A DNA stretch of 64,000 bases from Paenibacillus silviterrae (GTDB taxonomy: Bacteria > Bacillota > Bacilli > Paenibacillales > NBRC-103111), in the NCBI RefSeq assembly GCF_030167925.1, contig NZ_JASKUT010000001.1:5044501-5108500 (forward strand). The letters run 5' to 3'. The stretch's first letter is position 1. Every line of letters begins with the position of its first letter. Below, piece after piece: positions 25,920 through 34,150 of this stretch. Under the pieces are notes generated by a model. That model searched no databases. It was not told the origin of the DNA and saw nothing but the letters and a program-made list of their open reading frames with translations. The translations under genes and the position numbers were made by a program.

Positions 25920-26930
25920 AGTACGAACCAAGCGCCGACAGTGGCGATGTCCTGGCCGTGGAGCACCTCGGCCGCAAGTCCTAATGTAACGAATGAGCAG
26001 CGCCCTACGCTAAGCTGGGTGCAGAATGATCCTGATCCGGGGGCGGTATTCGAGTGGTTCCAGCTCCAGATTACGGAGCAGGGAGGAGCCGTTGTGCTTG
26101 ATACGGAAGTGCTGCAGATGAGTACCTCGATGAATGAGGCCAGCTGGACGGTACCCCGTGACCTTCCGTTAGGAAAGCCGCTTGCCGTAAGAGTTCAAGT
26201 ATGGGATCAGTACGGGGCTGGGTCAGGGTGGTCCGAATCCACCTGGTTGTACGTGAACCGGGCACCTGTTGCGGCCTTCGACTGGGTGCCCAAGCCGGCT
26301 TACGAGGGGGATGAGGTGCAGCTCGCGAACCGGTCTACGGATCCGGACGGAGATGCGTTGCAAGCGGTATGGCGAATCGTCGGCCCCGCATATGATGAGA
26401 CCGGTGCCGGATGGAATGCCGTTATTCCGGCGGTACGAACCGATGGACGTCCGGGGGACTGGGTAGTAACATTAACCGTAACGGATGTTCACGGCTTAAC
26501 CGGAACCGTGACGCAGATTGTCTCTATTGGCGATTTGACGCTGCAGGGCTTCGTTAAACATACGGAGCGCTGGGAAGAGAACCGGCGGAAGTACAATTTG
26601 CGTCAGACAGGAGATGCGGAGCTGCCGCGGACAGCAGACAAGTTCTGGGCAGGAGAGTCCTTTGTGCTGCAGGCGGCGACAAATCAGCCGGCATCCGGAG
26701 TGGAAGCACGGATGTCGCACCTGGAGCTACTCTCAACGCTTGCAGGGGATGGAGGTAAGACCGGTTGGAGCAGCTCCCTGTACCGGGATGATTTCGAGCT
26801 GCTCCCAGACGGTCCGTATACATTTATGTTTACTGCGCGCTTCCCTAACGGGCACATCGAGACCGCCGCGGTTATCGTTCATATCCAAGGAGCTTGGACG
26901 GAATACACAAGCAGTGTCCGCAAAGAATAA
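25920..26930 (+). CDS. giant secreted repeat protein, exon 2
   Basis: After splicing, codon 2066 (ATG, 25160-25162) is joined in frame to AGT 25920, adding 336 residues for a total of 2402. The junction makes sense in protein terms: WSNIGWM plus STNQAPTV aligns without gaps to WSNSGYLGSRRPPVV in the preceding repeat, and PTLSWVQNDPD continues the PTITWNQKDED pattern. The exon carries one further Fn3-like repeat, one PKD-like module (NRAPVAAFDWVPKPAYEGDEV), and a C-terminal beta-rich region ending SSVRKE. Read without splicing, the frame is also open from an ATG at 25887 inside the intron, but that start has no ribosome-binding site. Confidence 0.82.
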   Translation, partial: STNQAPTVAMSWPWSTSAASPNVTNEQRPTLSWVQNDPDPGAVFEWFQLQITEQGGAVVLDTEVLQMSTSMNEASWTVPRDLPLGKPLAVRVQVWDQYGAGSGWSESTWLYVNRAPVAAFDWVPKPAYEGDEVQLANRSTDPDGDALQAVWRIVGPAYDETGAGWNAVIPAVRTDGRPGDWVVTLTVTDVHGLTGTVTQIVSIGDLTLQGFVKHTERWEENRRKYNLRQTGDAELPRTADKFWAGESFVLQAATNQPASGVEARMSHLELLSTLAGDGGKTGWSSSLYRDDFELLPDGPYTFMFTARFPNGHIETAAVIVHIQGAWTEYTSSVRKE

Positions 26931-26933
26931 ATG

Positions 26934-26985
26934 AAAGCCTGGACGACCGGCGCGATACTTTGGCCGGCGTTCAGGCTTTATTTTG
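26934..26985 (+). terminator. terminator of the surface operon
   Basis: AAAGCCTG, ACG and CCGGC on the left pair with GCCGG, CGT and CAGGCTTT on the right (26934-26979). A T-rich tail follows. Confidence 0.9.
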
Positions 26986-27032
26986 CAATTGCATGTGCAG
27001 TGCAGTAAGCTTAAGTACGGTAAGGGTTCACC

Positions 27033-27296
27033 TTACGTTTCCTGCTGCTCCTGGTTCTTTTCCTTCAGCTTCAGGTTCAGGTCGCGCACCTCTTCGTAGA
27101 GCTTGCGGATCGTCACCTTCGCTTCAGGATGGGACTGGTTCCAATGGCTGGCAAGAGCCGGCATCGTTTTGTGAATGTGGTTGTAGATAGCCCATATCTT
27201 GATCTTCTCCACCATTTCTTTGGAGTCGTCACCGGTCAGCAGCTCGGAGAACTTGGCTACCAGCCCCTCAAACTCGTCGTCGAACAGAACGTTCAT
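27033..27296 (-). CDS. small conserved protein, DUF2573/YusU-like
   Basis: An 87-residue, helical, charged cytosolic protein. ELLTGDDSKEMVEKIKIWAIYNHIHKTMPALASHWN, followed by PEAK and a C-terminal KLYEEVRDLNLKLKEKN helix, resembles the DUF2573 (YusU) family as I remember it. No function is established. The start is ATG 27296, with AAAGGTGG upstream on the minus strand; the longer in-frame extension to 27368 lacks a ribosome-binding site. It is transcribed divergently from the hydrolase gene at 27391. Confidence 0.65.
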   Translation of the reverse strand: MNVLFDDEFEGLVAKFSELLTGDDSKEMVEKIKIWAIYNHIHKTMPALASHWNQSHPEAKVTIRKLYEEVRDLNLKLKEKNQEQQET

Positions 27297-27390
27297 AGAA
27301 AATCCACCTTTCCGGTCATAATATACCAGAACAGTGTAACGTGGAAACGGATCGTGTGTCAAAACCATCTCGCATCAGGGGGGATACCTT

Positions 27391-28221
27391 TTGGCTGTAG
27401 ATACAAATGCAAGCACTTGCACTTTACCGAACGGCGCTCTCGTCGAGAGAGAGCCGCTGCGCAGCTTAACGAAGAACATTTCGCTATATTTGCTTACTTA
27501 TATTAGTCAGGGCTTGCGGGTGAAGGGGTATTTGGCCGTCCCCGATCTGGCGGTTCCGGCCCCGGGCTTGATCTACTGCCGCGGCGGAATTCGCAAGGTG
27601 GGGATGGTGCGCAAGCGCCGCATCATGTCCATGGCGAAGCGGGGGTTTGTTGTGTTTGCACCCTTTTACCGCGGGAATGAAGGCGGGGAGGGGCGGGAGG
27701 ACTTCGGCGGAGAGGACCGCTTCGATGTATGTCATGCCGTCTCCTTAGTCCAGCAGCTTCCTGAGGTCTTACCGGGGAAGGTACCTCTCATCGGTTTTTC
27801 CCGAGGCGCCTTGATGGCGATGCTGGCTGCGAAGGAGTGCCCGGAAGCCGGACCGGTAGTGGTCTGGGGAGGGGTAAGCAATCTTTTCGATACCTACGAG
27901 GAACGGGTGGACTTAAGGCGGATGCTGAAGCGGGTCGTCGGTCATCCTCGGAAGGAGGCCGAGGCTTACGAGCAGCGATCACCGGTGTACTGGATCGACC
28001 GGATTCAGGTGCCGATTATGATCGTTCACGGAACTAGCGACGATCAGGTAAGCGTGGAGCAGTCGCGCAGGCTGGCGCTCAAGCTGGAGGAAGCGGGCAA
28101 GGATTACACGATGGAGCTGTATGACGGGCTGCCGCACCGTTTTCCCAAGGAGGAGGATGAGCGTGCGCTCGATGCGGTGTTCGCATGGATCACAAGGAAG
28201 CTGGAGGAAATGAAGGCATAG
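27391..28221 (+). CDS. alpha/beta hydrolase (prolyl-oligopeptidase-like)
   Basis: A 276-residue serine hydrolase. The nucleophile elbow GFSRG sits near residue 133, the acid in VHGTSDDQVSVEQS near 215, and the His in GLPHRFP near 248, giving a complete Ser-Asp-His triad in the order of the peptidase S9/dienelactone-hydrolase fold. The N-terminal 50 residues form the usual strand pair (YISQGLRVKGYLAVP). Translation starts at TTG 27391 behind GGGGGGAT. There is no signal peptide, so it acts in the cytosol. Substrate unknown. Confidence 0.85.
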   Translation: MAVDTNASTCTLPNGALVEREPLRSLTKNISLYLLTYISQGLRVKGYLAVPDLAVPAPGLIYCRGGIRKVGMVRKRRIMSMAKRGFVVFAPFYRGNEGGEGREDFGGEDRFDVCHAVSLVQQLPEVLPGKVPLIGFSRGALMAMLAAKECPEAGPVVVWGGVSNLFDTYEERVDLRRMLKRVVGHPRKEAEAYEQRSPVYWIDRIQVPIMIVHGTSDDQVSVEQSRRLALKLEEAGKDYTMELYDGLPHRFPKEEDERALDAVFAWITRKLEEMKA

Positions 28222-28295
28222 GCGGGGTCGATGGCGGCTCCGCCTTGCTTTTGGTATACTATGGGAAGGCCATATGAAGGGGGCAAGCAGGTTTG

Positions 28296-29738
28296 ATGAA
28301 TACAGGATTTGCTGCGTTACAAATTGATACGCATTATATAAAGAAGCTGCAGGAGATGGGGATTACAGAGCCTTCGCCGATTCAGGCGGACGCGATTCCT
28401 ATCATCCTTGAGGGGCGGGACGTCGTAGGTCAATCGCAAACAGGCTCGGGGAAAACGCTGGCCTACGCCCTTCCGGTGCTGCATAAAATAAATCCGGAGC
28501 TGCGCGATGTCCAAGCTATCATCCTTGTTCCCACGCGGGAGCTCGGCATGCAGATTGTTGACACTCTCGATAAGCTGACGCAGGGGACGAATATCAGAGT
28601 GCAGCAGCTGATTGGCGGAGCCTCGATCGATCGCCAGATTGACAAGCTCCGGTTGAAGCCGCAGATCGTGGTCGGAACACCGGGACGCGTGCAGGAGCTG
28701 CTCAAGCTGAGGAAGCTGAAGCTGCACGCGGCACGGATGGTTGTGGTGGACGAGGTCGACCAGGTGTTCGACCTCGGTTCGATGCAGGAGGTAGAGAGCG
28801 TATTCCGCAGCATGCTTCGCGATAAGCAGATGCTGTTCTTCTCGGCCACGTTCCCGGACCCGATCCGGGCGGTCATCGACCGCTGGATGCGAGAGCCGGC
28901 CCATGTGCAGGTGAATCCGGCACAGCGCACCTCGGAGACGCTGGAGCATCTGTACTTCGTGAGCGAGGAGCGGAATAAGGTCGATACGCTTCGTCGTCTG
29001 GTTCGCCTGTATAATCCGAAGGCTGCGATCGTATTCGTGAACGACACGGAAGACGTGGGCGAGGTGCTGGCGAAGCTGCAGTATGCGGGACTATCGATCG
29101 AAGCGTTGTACGGCGATTCGTTCAAGCAGGATCGCGCCAAGGCGATGCAAGCGTTCCGGGCGGGCCGGTTCCAGCTGCTGCTGGCTACCGATGTCGCTGC
29201 GCGCGGTCTGGATCTGCCGCAGGTAACGCACGTCATTAACTTCGATCCGCCGATCGATGAGGATCATTATGTTCACCGCGTAGGGCGCACGGGTCGCATG
29301 GGGAAGCAGGGTACGGCCGTTACGATCGTTACGCCGCGGGAGCGCTTCATCATAACGAAGTTCGAGAAAAAGCTCGGGATCAAGATCGAAGAGAAGACGA
29401 TGTACCAAGGGAAGGTACTGGAGCCTGGTCAGCTGCGTTCGGACGGGCGAGGCGTGAAAAAGCTGGCGGAACGGCGTGTGCCCGGAGAGGCAAGGGAAGC
29501 AGGCGTCACCCGGCCGGAGCGTCCTGCTGCTGCCCGCAGCGGCGCGGAGAAGGCGGCAGTTCACGGGCGGACGCAGCCGGCGGGAGGTAAACAAGCGCCG
29601 GCAGCTAAGGCCGCAGGCAAATCGCCTGTCGCCCCGAAAGCCGCTCCCCCGGCAGCAAGGAAGCACGAGCGAGAGCGCGACCGCAAGAACAAAGGAGCAC
29701 CGCGCTGGCTGAAGGAGAAGCAGAACAAGCAGCAATAA
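28296..29738 (+). CDS. DEAD-box RNA helicase
   Basis: A 480-residue ATP-dependent RNA helicase. The Q motif is FAALQIDTHYIKKLQEMGITEPSPIQ, motif I is SQTGSGKT, Ia is PTRELG, III is SAT, V is TDVAARGLD and VI is HRVGRTGR. Motif II reads DEVD rather than DEAD, a permissible variant. The last 110 residues are rich in Ala, Pro, Lys and Arg and probably disordered, acting as an RNA-binding tail. That fits the CshA/CshB/DbpA type involved in ribosome assembly or RNA turnover. ATG 28296 is preferred to the adjacent TTG 28293; GAAGGGGGC lies upstream. Confidence 0.9.
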   Translation: MNTGFAALQIDTHYIKKLQEMGITEPSPIQADAIPIILEGRDVVGQSQTGSGKTLAYALPVLHKINPELRDVQAIILVPTRELGMQIVDTLDKLTQGTNIRVQQLIGGASIDRQIDKLRLKPQIVVGTPGRVQELLKLRKLKLHAARMVVVDEVDQVFDLGSMQEVESVFRSMLRDKQMLFFSATFPDPIRAVIDRWMREPAHVQVNPAQRTSETLEHLYFVSEERNKVDTLRRLVRLYNPKAAIVFVNDTEDVGEVLAKLQYAGLSIEALYGDSFKQDRAKAMQAFRAGRFQLLLATDVAARGLDLPQVTHVINFDPPIDEDHYVHRVGRTGRMGKQGTAVTIVTPRERFIITKFEKKLGIKIEEKTMYQGKVLEPGQLRSDGRGVKKLAERRVPGEAREAGVTRPERPAAARSGAEKAAVHGRTQPAGGKQAPAAKAAGKSPVAPKAAPPAARKHERERDRKNKGAPRWLKEKQNKQQ

Positions 29739-29767
29739 GGGAACGGAAGCTCGGGGGAGGGATTCCG

Positions 29768-30319
29768 CTGAAGACGCTGGGGAAAGGGCTTATTGCAGTT
29801 GTTGTCATGTGCGTCATGCTCACGGCAGTGGTACTATGGTATGTAAGACCGGAACAGGAGCTGGATCTGGCGTTCGCACAGCTAAAGCTGGAGGATCAGG
29901 CCGCGGAAATGCTGCGTACTCGCAAGCTGGAGGTTGTTCTGTCCGAAGCGGAGATCAACGACCTCCTGAAGGAGCAGCTTGCCCAGAAGCAGCTCTCGTC
30001 CGCAGGTCCTCCGCCTAAGGGCCGGATCACAGGGGCAAGCTTCTCATTGCAAGGGAATAAGCTTATTGCCGATGTAAATGTGCTGGTGCGGGAGCAGTGG
30101 AAGGTAGGGGCTAAGCTTCAGTTCCGCCTGGAGTGGCAGGATCCGTACCTGGTTGCAACCCATACGGATACGCATATCAAGGCGTTGAACATACCGCTTA
30201 GCTGGTATGAGGTCAAGCCCTTGAAGCTGGCCGTGAACGAGAAGCTTCCGAAGCTGATTGCCGTACGGAACGTACAGTTCCAAGAGAAGCAGGTAAACAT
30301 CAGCTTTCGGCTGAGATAA
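29768..30319 (+). CDS. membrane-anchored protein, YpmS (DUF2140)-like, apparent CTG start
   Basis: The protein is one N-terminal membrane helix (about LGKGLIAVVVMCVMLTAVVLWY) followed by an extracytoplasmic beta-rich domain with SEAEINDLL near the start and IPLSWYEV and LPKLIAV near the end. That resembles YpmS/DUF2140, whose role is unknown. Start choice is odd. A strong GGGGGAGG (29753-29760) fits a CTG at 29768 (7 bp spacing), which keeps the whole helix and its lysines. The first in-frame ATG (29807) has no ribosome-binding site and cuts the helix in half. Length from CTG is 183 residues. Confidence 0.6.
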   Translation: MKTLGKGLIAVVVMCVMLTAVVLWYVRPEQELDLAFAQLKLEDQAAEMLRTRKLEVVLSEAEINDLLKEQLAQKQLSSAGPPPKGRITGASFSLQGNKLIADVNVLVREQWKVGAKLQFRLEWQDPYLVATHTDTHIKALNIPLSWYEVKPLKLAVNEKLPKLIAVRNVQFQEKQVNISFRLR

Positions 30320-30323
30320 GTGA

Positions 30324-30364
30324 AAAGCCCACCTTGACTTCGTCACACAAGTCAGGTGGGCTTT
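30324..30364. terminator. bidirectional terminator between convergent genes
   Basis: AAAGCCCACCTTGACTT pairs with AAGTCAGGTGGGCTTT around an 8-nt loop. A-rich and T-rich flanks on the two sides make it usable from both strands, between the stops at 30319 and 30369. Confidence 0.9.
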
Positions 30365-30368
30365 CTGC

Positions 30369-31985
30369 TTATTTTCGCTTGTTCACATACTGCGGATAAA
30401 CGATCTCGCCGGTGTCCAGCTTGGCGATTTCATCCGCCGTCCAGCCGGCGATCTTGTTCTGGCCGGTAACGCCGGTCAGCTTGATGTTGTATTTCGTCGC
30501 CAGATAGCTGTGCAGCGCAGGCATATCTCCTTCAGCAAGCTCGCGCAGATGCTTCTTGCCTTGAATTTGCCCGAGAATGATGCCGATCGATTCCGCCGCA
30601 AGGCTGGTATTCGGCTGAATCCGGGCACTGCCGAAAGCGATCGCGGAGGAGCCGACGTTCTTGCCGGCCATCAGAACGTTATCGTAGTTCTTCAGCAGGA
30701 AGCTGCGCAGCGGCATGCCGTATTTGTCCGGCCGGCCCATCTCGATGCCCCACTTGTTGCTGCTGATGCCCTGCAGGTCGAGCGGATAACCGCCGATGCT
30801 CACGTTATCCCAGAACATCTTCGCTCCCAGCATGTCCGACGGCTTCAGCACGTAATCCGTCTCATAGTGGTTGTACTCGCGGATGTACAGATGATTCGGG
30901 ATGCCGTTCATCTCCGCGCGCTCCCAGCCGACGATATTTTTCTTGAAGTGTTCGAGAATCAGCGGAATTTCCTTCTTGCTGAGCTCTATCGCTTCCTTCA
31001 CCGACTGCTCATTGGCCGGATCGACGGTATAGATCAGAAAAGCATTGATCAACACCTCGCCATCCCGCTGGTGAACGGCATTCAAGCCCCGCAGGAATAC
31101 CCGCTCATTGGTCGGTTTATACTTGTTAGTCACGCCCGTCAGCCCGATAATGAAGCTTTCGTTGACGGTGCCGCCGCCGTATTTGGTTCGGCGCTCCTCC
31201 GGCGTCATGGCGTTCCAGCTCTGCAGGAACTTGCTCCAGTCCACATTCTTGAACTTCAGCATCATGCCTGCGCTCATGTATTCAATCTGCTGCTGCCCGT
31301 AGAACTGCTCCAGTCCCGGGAGCCGTTTCACCTTGAGCTTGCTCGCGAAGGCGGCATAGTCGGTATTTTCGACCCAATAGGAGGCGGTAATCCGTTTCTT
31401 CTGACCGTCCTTGCCGGTGTAGGTTACGCTTTCCACCGCATCCGTTCCGAACTTCCCGGCAATCTGCTTCACTTCGTCAATCTTGATGCCCAATTCCACC
31501 GGAATGTCTTTTTTCAGCTTGTCAAAATAGGACACGAACTCCGGAAGCTTGCGAATCTTGCCGTTACGGAAGCCGTCGAACAGCTCCTTCGCCCGTCCTT
31601 GGACGAGCAGACGTCCCTGGGCATCCCTTGTTTCGTCGAGGAAGAGCATCTCGCCTTGCAGCACTTGGCCGCCGAAGGCTTCACGCGTGTCCAGCACCTT
31701 CACCTTCAAGCCTTCATCCGCAGCCGCCCGAGCAAGGTACAGTCCCTCCAGCTCGCTGCCGAAGACGACCACGTCTACCTTCTCCGCCGGAATTACCGGC
31801 TCTGCAGGCTTCGGCTCCTGGGGCTTCGAATCCGCCGGTTTGATCGGCTCCGGGCTTGAGGAGGGAGAAGCGGTCTGAGAAGGGGACCCGCCGGACCCTA
31901 GCTGCATGGAGGAATATACTGCCGCCAGTGCGACCAAAGCCAGCACGGCCAGACCGATCGTCAGCTTTTTCCGATTACCTGTCAT
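30369..31985 (-). CDS. membrane-anchored FAD-dependent oxidoreductase
   Basis: A 538-residue protein with a basic N-terminus, a membrane helix at about residues 8-27, and a Ser/Pro/Lys-rich linker (28-68). A FAD-binding Rossmann domain starts at VDVVVFGSELEGLYLARAAADEGLKV and continues with LDTREAFGGQ. The nucleotide loop reads GSELEG, where the usual second glycine of GxGxxG is Glu. The C-terminal part SARIQPNTSLAAESIGIILG is the typical second FAD contact. It resembles the FAD-dependent oxidoreductases of PF12831, here tethered outside the membrane. AAAGGAGAACAGGT precedes ATG 31985. Substrate unknown. Confidence 0.8.
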   Translation of the reverse strand: MTGNRKKLTIGLAVLALVALAAVYSSMQLGSGGSPSQTASPSSSPEPIKPADSKPQEPKPAEPVIPAEKVDVVVFGSELEGLYLARAAADEGLKVKVLDTREAFGGQVLQGEMLFLDETRDAQGRLLVQGRAKELFDGFRNGKIRKLPEFVSYFDKLKKDIPVELGIKIDEVKQIAGKFGTDAVESVTYTGKDGQKKRITASYWVENTDYAAFASKLKVKRLPGLEQFYGQQQIEYMSAGMMLKFKNVDWSKFLQSWNAMTPEERRTKYGGGTVNESFIIGLTGVTNKYKPTNERVFLRGLNAVHQRDGEVLINAFLIYTVDPANEQSVKEAIELSKKEIPLILEHFKKNIVGWERAEMNGIPNHLYIREYNHYETDYVLKPSDMLGAKMFWDNVSIGGYPLDLQGISSNKWGIEMGRPDKYGMPLRSFLLKNYDNVLMAGKNVGSSAIAFGSARIQPNTSLAAESIGIILGQIQGKKHLRELAEGDMPALHSYLATKYNIKLTGVTGQNKIAGWTADEIAKLDTGEIVYPQYVNKRK

Positions 31986-32160
31986 ACCTGTTCTCCTTTA
32001 GCGTAAACATTTTTTTCTTCTGCTAGTCTACCATGTTTGCCAGACCCCCACAAACATTTTCCAGCAGGCGAATGCTGTAGCAAGCAAGAACCCTTCGCGA
32101 AGGTTCGACATCATCCTCTACACAACTAACCCTAATACACGGAACAAAGGAGAATGACTA

Positions 32161-33387
32161 ATGAACAGCATTTTCAAAAAAACCATCGTATCCGGATTGA
32201 CACTCGCCATGGTGCTTGGTGGAGGCGCAGCCGCTTTCGCTGACGGCAAAGGGAAGGACAACAACAAAGACCGCGGCAAATCGGAAGCGAAGTGGGAAAG
32301 CAAGGGGAAGGATCTTCACGTTAACTTTAAGCTTTCGTTCGACGACATCCGCGGCGGTGACGTAGAGTGGGCTGCAAGATACATAGCCAGCTTGGCCTCC
32401 AAGCAGGTGTTCGAGGGCTACGAGGATGGAACGTTCCAGCCGCGTAAAACGATCTCCCGTATTGAGGCGATTACGGCAGCGGTTCGTCTGATGGGATTGC
32501 GCGAGCAAGCGGAATCCGAAGCGGCCAAAGCGACGGATCTGAACTTCTCCGACGAGGATAAGCTGAGATCGAAGTATCCATGGGCTGTCGGTTATGTTGC
32601 CGTTGCGGTGCAGAACGACTTGTTCAACGAAACCGATGCGGCTGTTCAGCCTGAGAAGGAAGCGGATCGCTTATGGGCAACTACGCTGCTCGTCAAAGCG
32701 ATGAAGCTGGAAGCCGAGGCGAAAGCTAAGATGAATACGAAGCTGAACTTCAAGGACGCCGGCAAAATTCCGGCAGGCTCCGTAGGTTATGTCGCCGTAG
32801 CGCTGGAGCGCAAGCTGATCGACGGCTACGAGGACAACACGTTCCGCCCGAACCAGCCGGTAACACGCGCAGAGCTTGCTGCCTTGCTCGATCGTACAGG
32901 AACGCAATTGCCGGACAACGCTTCCCTTCGCGGAACGGTTACGGCTACCGTATACAATAACAACCTCTTAACGATCCGCACACAGAAGCAGGATAGCCTG
33001 AATGTTGAGCTGGATCCGAACGCTTTCATTTTCCGCAGCGGTGCCAAAGTGGACGCTTCCGCTCTTCAGCCTGGGGATGAAGTGCTGATCCGCACCTATA
33101 ACAGCAAAGCCATCTACGTCGAGGTGACGAAGCTGGCTACGGAGCAGACGCGTGTCGATTTCGCGGTAACAGGACGATTCTCCGCGCTTCCGCTGCTGAA
33201 TGCCCAGGGCGAGATTGCACAGGTAACGGTCACACAGGACTTGTCCGGCGGCGGTACGTCGACGCAAACCTACAACGTGTCTCCTAACCTGAAGGTGGAA
33301 GGGAACACAGCGCAGCTGCTGGTGCTGAACCAGCCTGTAGAAATCAAAGGTCAGAACGGTCTTGTACACACCATTATCATCCGATAA
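32161..33387 (+). CDS. SLH-domain cell-surface protein
   Basis: A 408-residue secreted protein. The signal peptide is MNSIFKKTIVSGLTLAMVLGGGAAAFA (residues 1-27), followed by a Lys/Asp/Gly-rich stretch. SLH units lie around residues 60-110 (YIASLASKQVFEGYEDGTFQP, ISRIEAITAAVRLM), 135-185 (WAVGYVAVAVQNDLF) and 195-245 (VGYVAVALERKLIDGYEDNTFRP, VTRAELAALLDRTG). The remaining 160 residues are beta-rich with a DUF5666-like look (RGTVTATVYNNNLLTIRTQ, LQPGDEVLIRTYN). It should bind cell-wall polysaccharide through SLH. AAAGGAGAATGACT precedes the start and a terminator follows. Confidence 0.87.
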   Translation: MNSIFKKTIVSGLTLAMVLGGGAAAFADGKGKDNNKDRGKSEAKWESKGKDLHVNFKLSFDDIRGGDVEWAARYIASLASKQVFEGYEDGTFQPRKTISRIEAITAAVRLMGLREQAESEAAKATDLNFSDEDKLRSKYPWAVGYVAVAVQNDLFNETDAAVQPEKEADRLWATTLLVKAMKLEAEAKAKMNTKLNFKDAGKIPAGSVGYVAVALERKLIDGYEDNTFRPNQPVTRAELAALLDRTGTQLPDNASLRGTVTATVYNNNLLTIRTQKQDSLNVELDPNAFIFRSGAKVDASALQPGDEVLIRTYNSKAIYVEVTKLATEQTRVDFAVTGRFSALPLLNAQGEIAQVTVTQDLSGGGTSTQTYNVSPNLKVEGNTAQLLVLNQPVEIKGQNGLVHTIIIR

Positions 33388-33425
33388 GAAACCATAGAGA
33401 AAAAGGTTAGAGTTTCCCAAGAGAG

Positions 33426-33466
33426 CAGTCCTCATATTAGCCGTCCGGCTAAGTGGGGACTGTTTT
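33426..33466 (+). terminator. terminator after the SLH gene
   Basis: CAGTCC (33426-33431) pairs with GGACTG (33457-33462), an inner TAGCC/GGCTA stem strengthens it, and TTTT follows. Confidence 0.8.
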
Positions 33467-33515
33467 CACGTTTTGTGGTAAAATGAAAAAATTAGCGCCC
33501 GGGGGGAACAGGAAG

Positions 33516-34136
33516 ATGACACGTTTTTATTTGATCAGACACGGAGAAACCGAATGGAACGCGGGACAGCAGCGTTACAGCGGGCGGACCGACATTGAGC
33601 TTTCGGAGCATGGAAGGCAGCAGGCAATTCAGGCGGCGGAGCTGCTGAAGGAGGCGCGTTACAACCGCGTTATTGCCTCTACCTTGACAAGAGCCAAGCA
33701 GACCGCTGAGCCCATTGCCGCCATTCACGGATTGAAAATGCAGACGGACGAGCGGCTCGTCGAAGCGGATTTCGGACAATGGGAGGGCTTGTACGCCCAT
33801 GTCATTCATAAGGAGTATGCCGACCAGTGGCAGGCGTGGGTTGCCGATCCGTCCGATGTACGTGCGGGGGGCACAGGCGAGACCAGGGCCGAGATTGCAG
33901 ACCGGATGACTCGGTTCCTGCAAGAAGCGGCAGTAGAATATGCAGAGGAGCGGATCGTTGTAGTCAGCCACTCGACCGCCATTCGTTTGACGGTGGCGTC
34001 GATTTTGGGGATGCCGCTGCATCATTTTCGCCGATTAAACCTGAATAACACGGGCATTACCATTATAGATGCCGGCAGCAAGGGCGGATTTACCGTCGTG
34101 CAGTTTAACGGGGGGCTCACGGAGCTGTACCGATAA
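33516..34136 (+). CDS. histidine phosphatase (phosphoglycerate-mutase family)
   Basis: A 206-residue member of the histidine-phosphatase superfamily. The phospho-accepting RHGETEWN is at residues 8-15, GRTDIELSEHGRQQA follows, and the second catalytic His is in VVSHSTAIRL near 152. The usual proton-donor Glu lies in DERLVEADFGQWEG. It may be a cobalamin-phosphate phosphatase or a general sugar phosphatase; sequence alone does not decide. ATG 33516 follows AACAGGAAG; an in-frame ATG at 33483 would add 11 residues but has no ribosome-binding site. ilvA follows after 14 bp, so the pair is probably cotranscribed. Confidence 0.85.
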   Translation: MTRFYLIRHGETEWNAGQQRYSGRTDIELSEHGRQQAIQAAELLKEARYNRVIASTLTRAKQTAEPIAAIHGLKMQTDERLVEADFGQWEGLYAHVIHKEYADQWQAWVADPSDVRAGGTGETRAEIADRMTRFLQEAAVEYAEERIVVVSHSTAIRLTVASILGMPLHHFRRLNLNNTGITIIDAGSKGGFTVVQFNGGLTELYR

Positions 34137-34150
34137 GAGAGGGGATAACC

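Noticed and set aside
30510..31859. 449-codon plus-strand frame opposite the FAD oxidoreductase
   Set aside because: Antisense shadow of a GC-biased gene; the minus-strand frame has signal anchor, Rossmann fold and ribosome-binding site.
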